In this document: in pieces, positions 26,601 through 35,333 of the stretch | How the letters are laid out: each line of letters starts with the position of its first letter | How positions within the stretch are numbered: the first letter of the stretch is position 1 | The notes under the pieces: model-generated | The model's database searches: none | Seen by the model: only the letters and a program-made list of their open reading frames with translations | Told to the model about the DNA's origin: nothing | DNA from: Oleispirillum sp965228165 | GTDB taxonomy: Bacteria; Pseudomonadota; Alphaproteobacteria; Rhodospirillales; Rhodospirillaceae | Direction: 5' to 3' | Length of the DNA: 62,053 nt | Assembly (NCBI GenBank): GCA_965228165.1 | Contig: CBDDHB010000001.1 | Coordinates: 1 to 62,053, forward strand | Translations under genes and position numbers: made by a program

Positions 26601-27889
26601 CGGGGGCCTCGTCGAACAGTCGGGCGAGCGCTTCGGGGTCGCGTTTTCCCATGCTGGTGACGGGCAGTTCCGCCACGTATCGCCACCGGCGGGGACGCGC
26701 CATGGGTTCGAAGCGATCCGCAAGCAGGGACCGCAAATGCCGCCCGAAGCGGAAACCGCGCAGGGCGTTCAACTCGGCTTGTCCCCGGGGGGAGGGAACG
26801 ACGACGGCGACCAGATCGCCGCCGACCTGAAGCGCTGCCGCCTCGGCGATCTGCGGCAGCCCGGCCAGGGCCGCCTCGACCTCCGTCAGGCAGACGCGCT
26901 TGCCGTTGATCTTGACGATGCGGTCGAGCCGTCCATTCAGGGTGAAGCCGCCGTCGGCGTGCGGCTCGATGGCGTCGCCGCCTTCGTGCGGGCCGTCCAC
27001 CCAGGGGGAAATCAGGTGCAGCCGCCCGTCGCTTCCGGCCCGGACCCGGTTGCCGGGCATGGGCTGCCAGGCGGATCGGCCGCACCGCCGGGCGATCGCT
27101 CCGGTTTCCGTGCTGCCGTAGATTTCGGTCGGGGCGACGCCGAAAATCCGGCGGGTTTCGTCGATCGCGGTTTCCGGCAGGGAGGCGCCGGCGGAAAAGA
27201 TCAGGGCCGGGGATTGCCGCCGTTGCAAACCGCCCAGGCGCGACAGGTGGGCGGGCTACGAGATCACCACGATGTCGCGATCGTCGGGCAGGCTTTCCCA
27301 GGCGTCGTGGCCGCGCGGGAAAAAGGGACGCCCGGCCAGCAGCGGCCACAGGATGGCGAACGGCAGGCCATAGGCGTGCTGGTGGGGGACCGTGGCATGG
27401 GTGACGCCGAGGTTCGGCGCGCCCCAGACCGTTTCCAGCGCGGCGGCCTCGCGCTCCAGAAGGTCGAGGGAGCGGACGATCCGCTTCGCCGTTCCGGTGG
27501 AGCCGGAGGTGAAGAATTCCACCGGGCACGGCCGGTCATCGCCGTTTTCCGGCGGCGGCGCGGGCTCGGCGAGGGGGGGATGGCGTCCGCCAGTTCGTCG
27601 CTGATCATCGCGTCCCAGGCGTGGTGCATCTCCGCCAGCCGTCCCGGCTGCGCGCTCGGCGGCAGGACGACGGAACATCCCGCCTGCGCCAGTCCGAGAA
27701 GACCGACGGCGAAGGCATAGCCGTCCTTGCACCACAGCCCGCCGCGACGAACCCCCCGGGCGGCGAGGCGGGCGCTCAAACCCGCGACGTCGGCCTGGAA
27801 ACGGCCCCAGGATATTTCGGGGGTCACCGGCGTCGAAGGGGCGCGCCCCCCGCCAGAAGAAGACCGCGCAGCGACGACGGGGTCAGCAT
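26593..27889 (-). pseudogene. apeH: APE acyl-ACP synthetase ApeH (AMP-forming ligase), multiply disrupted
   Basis: The pieces show FFTSGSTGTAKRIVRS (P-loop), IYGSTETGAIARR, GRLDRIVKINGKRV and the catalytic-lysine region VTSMGKRD. This is a full ANL ligase that activates the aryl acid starter (such as 4-hydroxybenzoate in known APE systems) and loads it on an ACP. It is broken by a probable indel in a C6 run at 27846-27851, an indel in a G7 run at 27573-27579, and an in-frame TAG at 27256-27258 between VVIS and PAHLSRLGG. The start at 27889 overlaps the ApeG end; a GTG at 27827 would avoid the first indel. Confidence 0.8.
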
Positions 27890-28452
27890 GACGGCCTCCG
27901 GATGCGTCGCCGGACCAGCCGTTCGCCCAGGAACAGGGCGCCGATCAGAAGGTACGAGATCAGGCCGTTGTAGAGGGTCCAGACCCACGCCGGGGCGAAC
28001 AGGGTGGCGGCGGAGATCGCGGCGTTGAACAGCAGGAAGACGAACCAGACCCAGGTCAGCGTGCGCATGTAGGCCCGCGCGGCGGCGTCGGGCTCGGGTT
28101 CGGTCAACGCGGCGAAGACCTCGATCAGGGCGGGGCCGCGCCGCAGCGACGAACCGAACGCGGCGGCGAAGGCCGATCCCATCAGGACGGGATACAGTCG
28201 CGTCGCCAGCGCCGCGTCCATCGCGCCCAGCGCGGCCATCGCCGCGACCACCAGGACCAGGGGCGGCAGAAGGTGACGCGCCAAGGCCTGCCGCCGCAGC
28301 AGAACAAGGCGTCCGACCGCCAGCGACAGGGCCAACAGAACCCATGTCCCGGGCGGAATCCGTCCGGTTCCGGCGTGAACCAGGAAGGGATAGGCCGCGC
28401 CCAGGATCGCCAGGATCGCGGCGATCCCGCTTCTATTCCGAGACGAGCTCAT
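27883..28452 (-). CDS. apeG: APE cluster membrane protein ApeG (COG4648-like)
   Basis: A 189-residue protein with about six hydrophobic helices and no catalytic motif. The sequence FNAAISAATLFAPAWVWTLYN followed by LISYLLIGALFLGE is typical of the small membrane protein found between the ACPs and the ligase in APE clusters. The ATG at 28452 (MSSSRNRSG) gives a 20-bp overlap with ApeF. Its function is unknown; a platform for enzymes at the membrane is possible. Confidence 0.75.
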   Translation of the reverse strand: MSSSRNRSGIAAILAILGAAYPFLVHAGTGRIPPGTWVLLALSLAVGRLVLLRRQALARHLLPPLVLVVAAMAALGAMDAALATRLYPVLMGSAFAAAFGSSLRRGPALIEVFAALTEPEPDAAARAYMRTLTWVWFVFLLFNAAISAATLFAPAWVWTLYNGLISYLLIGALFLGERLVRRRIRRPSC

Positions 28453-28678
28453 GGACACGGTCGACCACGTCCCCAACCGTGCGCACCGTCTTGAATTGTT
28501 CGGGCTTGAACTTCTTTCCGGTCAAGGCCTGCAATTTGACGACGAGATCGACGGTATCGATGCTGTCCAGATCCAGTTCCTCGAACAGGGTGGAGTCCGG
28601 GGTGATGCGATCGGCGGGAATCTCGAACATTTCGTCCAGATAGCCGACCAGGGTGGCGTAGATTTCGTCCCGGGTCAT
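28433..28678 (-). CDS. apeF: Acyl carrier protein ApeF
   Basis: An 81-residue ACP with the phosphopantetheine serine in LDLDSIDTVDLVV. One of two tandem ACPs; in studied APE systems one carries the growing chain and the other helps load or deliver it. It starts 2 bp after the end of the other ACP. Confidence 0.9.
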   Translation of the reverse strand: MTRDEIYATLVGYLDEMFEIPADRITPDSTLFEELDLDSIDTVDLVVKLQALTGKKFKPEQFKTVRTVGDVVDRVHELVSE

Positions 28679-28679
28679 C

Positions 28680-28946
28680 TCAGCGGGTTTCCTCTTGGGC
28701 GTGGATGAAGGCGGCGAGCGCCCGCACGCTGGAAAAATGGTTCCGGACTTCGTCGGTCACGGCCTCGATCCTGACGTCGAAGGTCTTGCGGATCGCCACC
28801 CCCAGTTCCAGGGCGTCGATGGAGTCCAGCCCCAGGCCGCGATCGCCGAACAGCGGTTCGTCGGAAGAGATTTCGTCAGGAGAAATATCCTCCAGCTTCA
28901 ATGCGGTGACGATCAATGACTTGATCCGGTTCTCCAGGTCGTCCAT
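28680..28946 (-). CDS. apeE: Acyl carrier protein ApeE
   Basis: An 88-residue ACP with the attachment serine in GLGLDSIDALELGVAI. It overlaps the end of the acyltransferase gene ApeD by 71 bp, a longer overlap than at other junctions in this operon. Confidence 0.9.
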   Translation of the reverse strand: MDDLENRIKSLIVTALKLEDISPDEISSDEPLFGDRGLGLDSIDALELGVAIRKTFDVRIEAVTDEVRNHFSSVRALAAFIHAQEETR

Positions 28947-29709
28947 CGGTCAGTTTTTCCATGTAATAGTTTTCGACGAAGGCCATGAGTTTGCGGGCCC
29001 CAAGGGTCCGGTATGGATATCCGAGGTATTCTTCGATGTCCACTTGCTCGCCGACCGACAAACGGAAGTGCGAGCGGCGCTCCGGCACCTGCCACCAGGG
29101 ATTTCCCTTGAACAGAATGGGCGGCGTGCAGGTGATGGTCAGGAGTTGCAGGTTGGCCCGGGCATGGATGGCCAGATTGGCGAAGCCGCGCTGCATCCGC
29201 GGCGAAGCGCCGGGGGAGGTGCGGGTGCCCTCGGGGAAGATGATCAGATTCTGTCCGTTGCCCAGGGCGTCCTGGCAGGCCCGCATCAGGGCCTCCGGCT
29301 CCAGGTCGTTGCGGATGAAACCGGCGCCCCTGACCGTCAGGCGGAAGAACGGGTGCCGCCACAGGGCGGACTTGACGATGCACTGGACGTTCGGCACCGA
29401 CGCGATGATCATCACCACGTCCAGCAGGGAGGGATGGTTGGCGATCAGCAGATGGCCGCGCAGCGATTTCAGGCGATGCGCCTCGACGAACTCGATGCGG
29501 GCGATTCCCGATCCGTGGATGGCGGCGCAATAGGCCTTGAACGCAAGGTGCATGATCCTGCGGAAGGCGCGGTGCCGCCGTTCGGGGGTGCGGACAACCG
29601 CCGCGACCAGCGGGAAGACGGTCAGCGTCATCAGCGTGCCGCCAAGGCCGACGAGGCCGAGGAAAAGGGCGGTGCCGAACCCCCGCCAGATTCGTCCCAG
29701 ACTATTCAC
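28876..29709 (-). CDS. apeD: 1-acylglycerol-3-phosphate acyltransferase-like protein ApeD
   Basis: A 277-residue PlsC-family protein with an N-terminal helix, the HX4D motif in IANHPSLLDVVMI, FIRNDLEP, and the FPEGTR motif. The GTG start at 29709 overlaps the ApeC TAG stop. In APE clusters this enzyme is thought to acylate the lipid part of the product. The last 24 residues overlap ApeE; either the overlap is natural or a small indel has extended the frame. Confidence 0.83.
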   Translation of the reverse strand: MNSLGRIWRGFGTALFLGLVGLGGTLMTLTVFPLVAAVVRTPERRHRAFRRIMHLAFKAYCAAIHGSGIARIEFVEAHRLKSLRGHLLIANHPSLLDVVMIIASVPNVQCIVKSALWRHPFFRLTVRGAGFIRNDLEPEALMRACQDALGNGQNLIIFPEGTRTSPGASPRMQRGFANLAIHARANLQLLTITCTPPILFKGNPWWQVPERRSHFRLSVGEQVDIEEYLGYPYRTLGARKLMAFVENYYMEKLTDGRPGEPDQVIDRHRIEAGGYFS

Positions 29710-30410
29710 GGGTCCACCGCCAGTTCCCGAGGGGGCTGTTCGCCGTGGCGGCGCGGGCGCCGGTCTCCAGCATTCCGGCGAAGGCCGTCGCGAGGCAGTC
29801 GTCCCCCCCCTTCCCGCGAGGGGGCGAAGTCCATGCCGAAGGCTCCTTCCGGCGACAGCAGCAGGGCGATCGCCACGGAGGGCTCGTCCGGCGCGCCATA
29901 GGCCGACGGCAGACTTTCGTCGAAATGCATCAGCAGGACCGGGGCGCGGTCCTCCTTCAGGCATGCCACCGCTTCCAGCAGGGCGAAGCCGAAGGTCTCC
30001 GGTCCGGCGGCGATGGCGGAATGTCCCGCCGTGTTTTGCGTCGCGATGGACAGCAGGCCGATCAGGGCGTGGTGGACCGACAGGCTGAAATCGGCGGGGG
30101 AGACCTCTCAGGTCGCGGAGATGTCCCGAAGCAGCCGGAAGGTCCGGTCGTATTCGCCGTGGCGCGACGACAGGATCAGGCGCGGCATGACGCCCCGGCG
30201 CGGCAGAATCGTCCAGGCGGCGTCCAGGGCTTTTCGCCCGTTCTCGCCGATCCGGCGCCGCAGCGGCAAGGGCAGGGGCTCTTTCGCCGGTATGGCGCCG
30301 CCCGAAAGCAGGCCCTCTCGCCCCGGGAGCCAAGCCGCCCAGGCGTCGATTCCGAACTTCAGGGAGTTCACCGGCGTTCTGCTGTCGAACCCAACCAAAA
30401 TATGTCTCAC
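29702..30410 (-). pseudogene. apeC: APE ketosynthase-like chain-length factor ApeC, disrupted twice
   Basis: Joined, the parts encode about 235 residues of a ketosynthase N-terminal-like domain (VSPADFSLSVHHALIGLLSI; AGPETFGFALLEAV) with no catalytic Cys, as in chain-length-factor partners of APE ketosynthases. An in-frame TGA (30108-30110) splits LLRDISAT from EVSPADFS. A run of eight C at 29803-29810 shifts the end; seven would give EGGDDCLATAFAGMLETG and the TAG stop that overlaps ApeD. The start is a GTG (VRHILVGFD). If the damage is real, chain-length control would be lost. Confidence 0.75.
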
Positions 30411-30564
30411 TGGCCCCCAGGGCACGGAAAGCGTCGAGGATGCGGTCGCCCGGCGGTCGTTTCCCCCATGCCCGCCGCGCGCGCCTACGTCTAGCACGAT
30501 CGCAGGCGCGCGTGAATGCGGATTGCGCGGAAGGGTTTCGTCGCCGGGACGCGGGCGGCGGAGG

Positions 30565-30960
30565 CTATTGCGCGCGGAAGGCGGCGTTGCTCAAGCGGGT
30601 GTCGATGTCGCTTTCCAGGTTGCGGATCCAGAAATTGTAATGGCTGTGGATGATGCCGTCCTTGGCCTCGAAACCGCGCGAACTGACGTACTGGATACTG
30701 TAGTTCTTCTGGTCGAAACGGATTTCCACGACGGCGGCGTATTTCGGCTGATCCTGGGTCGCGCGAAGAACCCCCGGGGAGACGGGTTGGAACTTCCACC
30801 CGCGCGATTGCCCGGCTTCGACGATGGTGCGTTCCATCTGCTTCAGGCTCAGGGATTGGGCGGCGACGGGGACGCCGTGGGAGGGAACGTTGTAGACCGG
30901 ATCGTGCGCGCATCCGCCCAGAAGGAACAGGCCAAAGGCGAGAAAGGGAAGCTTTTTCAT
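30565..30960 (-). CDS. Small lipoprotein heading the APE operon
   Basis: A 131-residue protein with a lipoprotein signal (MKKLPFLAFGLFLLGGCAHD; Cys17) and a small alpha/beta body (MERTIVEAGQSRGWKFQPVS; AVVEIRFDQKNYSIQYVSS). The ATG at 30960 begins the signal peptide. It is the first gene of the minus-strand series, in the position of the earliest ape genes, but I cannot match it to a known family. A role in polyene placement in the envelope is a guess from position. Confidence 0.65.
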   Translation of the reverse strand: MKKLPFLAFGLFLLGGCAHDPVYNVPSHGVPVAAQSLSLKQMERTIVEAGQSRGWKFQPVSPGVLRATQDQPKYAAVVEIRFDQKNYSIQYVSSRGFEAKDGIIHSHYNFWIRNLESDIDTRLSNAAFRAQ

Positions 30961-30997
30961 GATGATCTCATGTCGGTTGAAAGGGCGAAAGGTCCGG

Positions 30998-31012
30998 CTC
31001 ATTAATGATGAG
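30998..31012. promoter_or_regulatory. Inverted repeat upstream of the APE operon
   Basis: CTCAT-TAATG-ATGAG is a 5+5 dyad 38 to 52 bp upstream of the first gene. It could be an operator for the polyene operon. I do not see a clear -35/-10 pair in the 237-bp gap up to the iclR stop. Confidence 0.25.
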
Positions 31013-31197
31013 GTTCCGTGTCTGGGCATTGATCTTTCATGGAGCTTTTCCGACGCGGAAGTTGGCCTGGACCGAGGTTACGTCGTTTGGCGAGGTTCGA
31101 GCAATAGGGGCTGACGATGTCCGCTATCGCCACGGCGGAGGTCCGGGCCGTCAGGGTGAGATTTGTTGGTTGAGAAGGTTGATCGGACAGATGGTCG

Positions 31198-31980
31198 TCA
31201 CGGTCCGGTGATCGCCGAGGTAAGCTTGAACAGCAGGGGCACCAGTTCCTCCTTCACCTGTTCGTCGGACCACTCGTCGCTGCTCAAGACGATGTTGATC
31301 GCGGCGATCGGGCGGCGCTTGGCGTCGCAGACCACCCGCCCGATGCCGATCTGGCCCAGCAATACCTGGTCCTTGGCGAAGGCATACCCCTGCCGCCGCA
31401 CGGTTTCGATCTCGTCGCGCAGGGCGACGGGGTCGGTGACGGTGCGTTCGGTGAAGGCGATCTTCGGTTCGGCGAGGATCGCATCCAGTTGGTCGTCCGG
31501 CAGGTGGGACAGCAGCGCCCGTCCGGCGCTGTTGCAGAAGGCGGGGAAGCGCCGTCCGGGAAGGGTCTCGACGAATTTCAGACGGCGGTGCGGCAGGCGG
31601 ACGACATAGATCACGTCGCTGCCGGACAGCACGCTGAGGTTGATCGGCAGGCCGTGCTCGGCGTGCGACATAATCATGTGCGGCGTGGCGCGCACCACCA
31701 GCGGATTGCCGCGCAGGAACAGGTATCCCAGTTCCAGGGTCGCCACGGTCAGGCGATATCGCTTGCTCTGCGGGTCTTTTTGCAGATAGCCGAGGGATTC
31801 CCAGGTGTGGGTGAAGCGTTGCGCCGCGCTCAACGACAGGCCGGTCTTGTTGGCGATCTCGGTCAGGCTGGCGCTTTCGCCGTCGTCGCGGAAGGATTCC
31901 AGCACCTGCACCGCCTTGCCCACCGAATTGACGAACAGGAAGTCCTTCTTCTCTTCGCCGTCGTTCCTGGTTTCCGTCAT
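31198..31980 (-). CDS. IclR-family transcriptional regulator
   Basis: A 260-residue protein with an N-terminal winged helix (SLTEIANKTGLSLSAAQRFTH type) and an IclR effector domain (GRRFPAFCNSAGRALLSHLP; QGYAFAKDQVLLGQIGIGRV). GGAG is well spaced from the ATG at 31980. It is divergent from the amidase gene across 114 bp, the usual layout for a regulator of the neighbouring catabolic operon. Confidence 0.88.
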   Translation of the reverse strand: MTETRNDGEEKKDFLFVNSVGKAVQVLESFRDDGESASLTEIANKTGLSLSAAQRFTHTWESLGYLQKDPQSKRYRLTVATLELGYLFLRGNPLVVRATPHMIMSHAEHGLPINLSVLSGSDVIYVVRLPHRRLKFVETLPGRRFPAFCNSAGRALLSHLPDDQLDAILAEPKIAFTERTVTDPVALRDEIETVRRQGYAFAKDQVLLGQIGIGRVVCDAKRRPIAAINIVLSSDEWSDEQVKEELVPLLFKLTSAITGP

Positions 31981-32067
31981 CCCCATCTCCGATTGCGGTT
32001 TCACCCCATCCGCCCACGCGGCTTGACCCCGCGAGGGACGGCTGATAGCTTACAAATCGACAACTTA

Positions 32068-32077
32068 TATTGCAATA
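32068..32077. promoter_or_regulatory. Perfect palindrome in the iclR-amidase gap
   Basis: TATTGCAATA is a 10-bp perfect dyad 18 bp upstream of the amidase GTG, in an AT-rich segment that stands out from its surroundings. TACAAT at 32076-32081 could be a -10 element. The site is a plausible IclR-type operator that would control the amidase and transport genes. Confidence 0.4.
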
Positions 32078-32094
32078 CAATAAATGAGGCCATT

Positions 32095-33525
32095 GTGGTC
32101 GCCTTCTCCGAAGCCTTTTCCCTCTGCCGTCGCTCCGCCGTCGACATCCTGGCCGAGATCCGATCCGGCCACCTGAGCGCCCGCGAAACGCTGGAGGCGC
32201 ACCTTGCCTGCGTCGCGGCGTGGAACCCCACGATCAACGCCATCGTTACACTGACCGCCGAGGAAGCGCTGCGCGCCGCCGATGCCGCCGATGCCGCGCA
32301 GGCGCGGGGCGAGCCTCTGGGGCGGTTGCACGGTCTGCCGACGGCGCACAAGGATTGCTTTCACACCCGGGGGGTTCGCACCACCTTCGGTTCGCGGGTC
32401 TTCGCCGACAACGTGCCGATCCGCGACAGCGTCATCGTCGAGCGTCAGCGCCGGGCGGGGGCGATTTCCCTGGGCAAGACCAATCTGCCGGAATTCGGCG
32501 CCGGGGCGCAAACCTTCAACGCGGTGTTCGGGCCGACGCGCAACCCCTATGACCCGTCGAAAACCCCGGGCGGCAGCAGCGGCGGCGCGGCGGCGGCGCT
32601 CGCCTGCGGCATGGTGGCGATCGCCGACGGCAGCGACATGGGGGGATCCCTGCGCAATCCGGCCAGTTTTTGCAACGTCGTCGGCCTGCGCCCCTCGTCC
32701 GGGCGGGTGCCGCAGTGGCCGGTGGCCAACCCCTTCGGCGGATTGACCGTCGCCGGGCCGATGGGACGGACCGTCGTCGACGTCGCGCTGCTTCTGTCGG
32801 CGCTGGCGGGGGAGGATCGGCGTGATCCGGTTTCCCTGCCGGGCGACGGCGCGGGGTTCGCCGATTCGCTGGAACGGGACTTCCGGGGCTGTCGCGTCGC
32901 CTTCAGCGAGGACCTGGGCCTGCCGGTGGAAGCCGAGGTGCGGACGGTTCTGCGGTCCGCCGTGCCGGTGTTCGAGTACCTCGGCTGTGACGTCGAGGCG
33001 GCGACGCCCGACTTCCAGGGCGCGGCGCGAAGCTTTCAGGCGCTGCGGGGGCTGGCCTTCGCTTCCGGTTACGGCGCGGTGCTCGACCGTCATCGCGAGC
33101 TGTTGAAGGACACGGTGGTCTGGAACATCGAACTGGGGCGGAACCTCTCCGGCAGCGACGTCGCCGCCGCCGAACTCGCCCGCGCCGCCGTGGTGCAGCG
33201 TATGTGCCTTTTCATGGAAACCCACGAGTTCCTGATCGCCCCGGTCAGCCAGGTCGCGCCCTTCCCGGTGGAAGAGGAATACGTCCGCGAGATCGAGGGG
33301 GTGGCGATGCCCACCTATATCGATTGGGTGCGCTCCTGCTCCCTGGTGTCCCTGACCGGGCATCCGGCGATTTCGGTTCCCTTCGGCTTCACCCCGGCGG
33401 GGCTGCCGGTGGGCATCCAGATCGTCGGGCGCCATCGCGACGAAATCGGCGTGCTGCGCCTGGCCCATGCCGTCGAGCGGGCGGTCGGCGCGGCCCGTCG
33501 CGCGCCGCCGCCGTCCGCCCCTTGA
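32095..33525 (+). CDS. Amidase (amidase signature family)
   Basis: A 476-residue enzyme with the Ser-cisSer-Lys machinery: Lys in LPTAHKDCF, cis-Ser in the glycine/serine run GGSSGGAAAALACGM, and nucleophile Ser in DGSDMGGSLRNPA. These enzymes hydrolyse amides and some ureas or carbamates; the substrate here is unknown. The start is a GTG 5 nt after GAGG; the ATG nearby is out of frame. It leads a rightward series with a peptide-type ABC transporter. Confidence 0.87.
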   Translation: MVAFSEAFSLCRRSAVDILAEIRSGHLSARETLEAHLACVAAWNPTINAIVTLTAEEALRAADAADAAQARGEPLGRLHGLPTAHKDCFHTRGVRTTFGSRVFADNVPIRDSVIVERQRRAGAISLGKTNLPEFGAGAQTFNAVFGPTRNPYDPSKTPGGSSGGAAAALACGMVAIADGSDMGGSLRNPASFCNVVGLRPSSGRVPQWPVANPFGGLTVAGPMGRTVVDVALLLSALAGEDRRDPVSLPGDGAGFADSLERDFRGCRVAFSEDLGLPVEAEVRTVLRSAVPVFEYLGCDVEAATPDFQGAARSFQALRGLAFASGYGAVLDRHRELLKDTVVWNIELGRNLSGSDVAAAELARAAVVQRMCLFMETHEFLIAPVSQVAPFPVEEEYVREIEGVAMPTYIDWVRSCSLVSLTGHPAISVPFGFTPAGLPVGIQIVGRHRDEIGVLRLAHAVERAVGAARRAPPPSAP

Positions 33526-33551
33526 TCCGTGGCGGATCGGCAAGATTCCCG

Positions 33552-33579
33552 TTGCGTCGGGGAAATACGCTGCTACACT
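33552..33579 (+). promoter_or_regulatory. Candidate sigma70-type promoter for the first transporter operon
   Basis: TTGCGT (33552-33557), a 16-bp spacer and TACACT (33574-33579) lie about 100 bp before the binding-protein start, in a short AT-rich gap. This suggests the transporter has its own promoter besides read-through from the amidase gene. Confidence 0.35.
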
Positions 33580-33680
33580 GGAACAAATAATAAATAATAT
33601 CGCATGCCAATAGTCTTCTTTGGTGTGGGATTTCATCGGGAGTTACAAGGCCATGAAATGCCGGATATGGAGACTGGGGC

Positions 33681-35246
33681 ATGATGATCACACGCGCGTT
33701 CTCGCGTATCGCCTGCGGCCTGGCCGTGGGCGCGGTTCTGACCGCGACCGGACTGGGCTCCGCTGAGGCGGCGCCCAAGGTCGGCGGCACCCTGACCTTC
33801 GGGTTGCCCACCGACATCACCAAGATCGATCCGTACAAAAGCTCGGCGATGGTCGACAGCATCGTTCTCGGCCATGTGGTCGAGCCGTTGGTGAGCTATA
33901 ACAAGGCGTTGCAGATTCGTCCGGTGTTGGCGGACAGTTGGACCTTCGCGCCGGATTATCTGTCGCTGACGGTCAACCTGGCGAAGGGTAAGACCTTCCA
34001 CAACGGTCGCGAGATGGTGGCCGACGATGTGGTCTGGTCGTTCACCCGCCTGCTTGCGCCGGAGACGGAGAATCCGAAGCGCAGCATCTTCGAGTCGATC
34101 GCCAAGGTGACGGCGCTCGATTCCCACGCCGTGCGCTTCGACTTCACCTCGCCGCAGCCGGGGTTCCTGCACGTTCTGGCCAACGCCAATCCGCTGCCCG
34201 ACATCCTGCCGAAGGAAACCCTGGACGCCAACGGCGCGATCACCAAGCTGATCGGCACCGGGCCGTTCGAATTCGTCGAATGGAAGCCGACCCAATACGT
34301 CCGCTTCAAGCGCTATGCGAACTATAAGCCGCAACCGGGGCCGAAGGACGGGCTGACCGGCGACCGCACCGCCTATCTCGACGAGGTCAAGCTGGTGCCG
34401 GTGACCGAGGAAAACGTCGCGGTGATGGCGCTCCTCAACAAGGAAATCGACATGCTCCAGTACTTCCCGGCGAAGTACGTGGACAAGTACCAAAAGCAGT
34501 ATTCGAAGCAGGGCGTGGTGCTGACCGAAGTCCCCGGGATGAGCTGGTATCAGGTGTATTTCGGCATGAACAAGCCGGTCACCGACAACCCGGATTTTCG
34601 TCGCGCCGTCGCCTATGCCCTGAACCTGGGGGAAATCACCCGCGCCGCCTATATGGAGCACGCGGTGGTCAACCCGTCGGTGATCTCGGCGCAGAGTTCC
34701 TATTACACCGACGCGCACCGCAACTGGTATCCGCAAGACCTGACCAAGGCCAAGGAATACCTGCAAAAATCCGGTTATAAGGGCGAGAAGGTGGTGATCG
34801 ACACCACCAAGAACTACGCGCCGATGTACAAGCAGGCGATCGCCATGCAAAGCCAGATGGCGGCGGTCGGCATCAACGCCGAGGTCAACGTCCTGGAATG
34901 GCCGGTGCTGCTGAAGAAGCTCTACGGCAAGGACTTCCAGATGCTCAGCTTCGGCAGCGGGCCGAAGCCGGACCCGGTGGACGCCTATCGCTATCTGCGC
35001 CTGAGCAGCGCCTTCGACGTCTATCCCGAGGTCAAGACGCTGATCGATCAGGCCGCCGCCACCGACGACGAGAACCAGCGCCGCGCCCTGTTCGAGAAGG
35101 TCCACATCAAGACCATCGAGACGGTGCCGTGGATCGAGATCTACAACTATAACTATCTCAACGCCTATCGCGATTACGTGAAAGGCTACGAGAACCTGAG
35201 CATCGGCATCCCCGCGCTGTGGGGCGTCTGGCTGGATAAGAAGTAG
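33681..35246 (+). CDS. Peptide/nickel-type ABC transporter substrate-binding protein (SBP_bac_5)
   Basis: A 521-residue periplasmic protein with a signal peptide ending near GLGSAEAAPK. Family 5 hallmarks include GGTLTFGLPTDITKIDPYK, FHNGREMVADDVVWSFTRLL and GTGPFEFVEW. Proteins of this family bind peptides but also many other compounds, so the ligand cannot be called. It ends with TAG. A stable hairpin follows before the first permease gene. Confidence 0.9.
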   Translation: MMITRAFSRIACGLAVGAVLTATGLGSAEAAPKVGGTLTFGLPTDITKIDPYKSSAMVDSIVLGHVVEPLVSYNKALQIRPVLADSWTFAPDYLSLTVNLAKGKTFHNGREMVADDVVWSFTRLLAPETENPKRSIFESIAKVTALDSHAVRFDFTSPQPGFLHVLANANPLPDILPKETLDANGAITKLIGTGPFEFVEWKPTQYVRFKRYANYKPQPGPKDGLTGDRTAYLDEVKLVPVTEENVAVMALLNKEIDMLQYFPAKYVDKYQKQYSKQGVVLTEVPGMSWYQVYFGMNKPVTDNPDFRRAVAYALNLGEITRAAYMEHAVVNPSVISAQSSYYTDAHRNWYPQDLTKAKEYLQKSGYKGEKVVIDTTKNYAPMYKQAIAMQSQMAAVGINAEVNVLEWPVLLKKLYGKDFQMLSFGSGPKPDPVDAYRYLRLSSAFDVYPEVKTLIDQAAATDDENQRRALFEKVHIKTIETVPWIEIYNYNYLNAYRDYVKGYENLSIGIPALWGVWLDKK

Positions 35247-35265
35247 GCTCCAGACCCCGGAAACC

Positions 35266-35296
35266 GGTCCTTCGCGGCGGCGTGCCGCGAGGGACC
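35266..35296 (+). other. Stem-loop between binding-protein and permease genes
   Basis: A 13-bp stem (one G-U pair) with a 5-nt loop sits 20 bp after the binding-protein stop. There is no T-run, so it is more likely an mRNA-stabilising or attenuating hairpin that lets the binding protein outnumber the permeases. Confidence 0.6.
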
Positions 35297-35333
35297 GTCC
35301 CTCCTACACTCCGGCTCGAGGCGCGCGCGTTCG

